From positions 1-13,200 of the forward strand of contig JAPLKX010000638.1 of NCBI GenBank assembly GCA_026387845.1: a stretch of DNA of 13,200 nt, written 5' to 3'. Source of the DNA: Candidatus Hydrogenedentota bacterium. Lineage in GTDB: Bacteria; Hydrogenedentota; Hydrogenedentia; Hydrogenedentales; SLHB01. Position 1 is the first letter of the stretch. Every line of letters begins with the position of its first letter. This document shows positions 12,755 through 13,200 of the stretch, one piece after another. Below the pieces are notes generated by a model. The model saw nothing but the letters and a program-made list of their open reading frames with translations. It was not told where the DNA came from and did no database searches. A program made the translations under genes and the position numbers.

Positions 12755-13200
12755 ATGCGGTATCTGGGTGTTGCGGTGGCGCTTCTAGCGATAATTGCAC
12801 CAGAGGGGATGTGCGCCAATGAGACGCTCGGCCCCGTTTCCGTGATCGTATCCGCAGACGGTTCGCGCGTTTGCGTGGCCGAGTATGCCGCCAGGCGGGT
12901 CGCCTTTTTTGAGGCCGCCTCAGGCAAGGAATTGTTTTCGGTGGAACTGGCGGAAGGCCCCTGGGGGCTGGCGCTGTCCCCCGACGGGACGCGCGTCTAC
13001 GCGACCGGCGCGGCAGCCGCAGGGAAAGTCTATGCCATCGATATCCCCTCAAAAAACGTCGCCCTCACGATCAACGCCGGGCACACGCCGTCCTCCGTCG
13101 CCGTCAGTCCCGACGGCGCAACCCTGTATGTATGCAACCGGTTTGACAACTCCGTGGGTGTGTATGACGCCGCAAGCGGGGCCGCGCTGGCCGCAGGCAT
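12755..13200 (+). CDS. YVTN-type beta-propeller protein, N-terminal part (cut by window edge)
   Basis: The frame starts at ATG 12755 and is still open at the right edge, giving 148 residues. A signal peptide (MRYLGVAVALLAIIAPEG, cleavage near MCA at 21) is followed by at least three YVTN/NHL-like blades of about 40 residues: SADGSRVCVAEY...FEAASGKE (33-60), SPDGTRVYATG...VYAIDIPS (75-99) and SPDGATLYVCNRFDNSVGVYD (118-138). Such propellers are secreted binding scaffolds. It is coupled to the HzsA-like gene, 12 bases after its stop. In hydrazine synthase the beta subunit is a seven-bladed propeller, sometimes fused to a CCP/MauG-like di-haem subunit; whether this gene continues into such a domain lies outside the window. 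Confidence 0.88.
   Translation, partial: MRYLGVAVALLAIIAPEGMCANETLGPVSVIVSADGSRVCVAEYAARRVAFFEAASGKELFSVELAEGPWGLALSPDGTRVYATGAAAAGKVYAIDIPSKNVALTINAGHTPSSVAVSPDGATLYVCNRFDNSVGVYDAASGAALAAG

Noticed and set aside
10370..13200. Genuine anammox hydrazine synthase
   Set aside because: The proximal Tyr after the first CxxCH is absent, no hydroxylamine-oxidoreductase-like or other anammox gene is in view, and HzsA-related proteins are widespread outside anammox bacteria. The safer name is HzsA-like.

Overview
The window is GC-rich, densely packed bacterial chromosome. It carries eleven complete genes and one gene cut by the right edge. No rRNA, tRNA, CRISPR array, transposase or integrase is visible. 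The gene mix is a lipoprotein of unknown function, a zinc-ribbon/coiled-coil protein, a large HzsA-like di-haem protein with a PD40-type propeller, a YVTN propeller and a stand-alone glycogen-debranching-like enzyme. It suggests a Planctomycetota/PVC-type or related (for example Hydrogenedentota-like) environmental bacterium. That placement is inference from gene content; no marker gene settles it.

Layout. (1) 112-2710, plus strand: a secreted lipoprotein followed 37 bases later by a zinc-ribbon plus coiled-coil protein. (2) 2711-2799: a short convergent gap holding a 14-bp direct repeat and a GC-rich hairpin. (3) 10197 down to 2800, minus strand: eight genes in one direction, in transcription order a Crp/Fnr regulator, a cyclase-family metal hydrolase, glgC (ADP-glucose pyrophosphorylase), a glycogen-debranching-like protein, a TPR protein, lepB (signal peptidase I), a rhomboid protease and a small J-domain protein with a TatA-like membrane anchor. 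The first three genes overlap at their start/stop codons and the rest are 17-82 bases apart, so long polycistronic transcripts are plausible. (4) 10198-10369: the only divergent regulatory gap. (5) 10370 to the right edge, plus strand: an exported HzsA-like protein with two CxxCH haem sites, then a YVTN beta-propeller that runs off the window.

How the parts may work together. The Crp/cyclase/glgC/debranching block looks like a carbon-storage unit with its own regulator in the same transcript, but the debranching homologue has lost the recognisable active-site motifs. The lepB/rhomboid/J-protein block concerns membrane protein export and processing. The most interesting region is the right end. 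An HzsA-like haem protein next to a beta-propeller resembles the alpha and beta subunits of anammox hydrazine synthase, but the first haem motif lacks the tyrosine used by the real enzyme and none of the other anammox genes is in view. It is best regarded as a hydrazine-synthase-like periplasmic complex of unknown chemistry.
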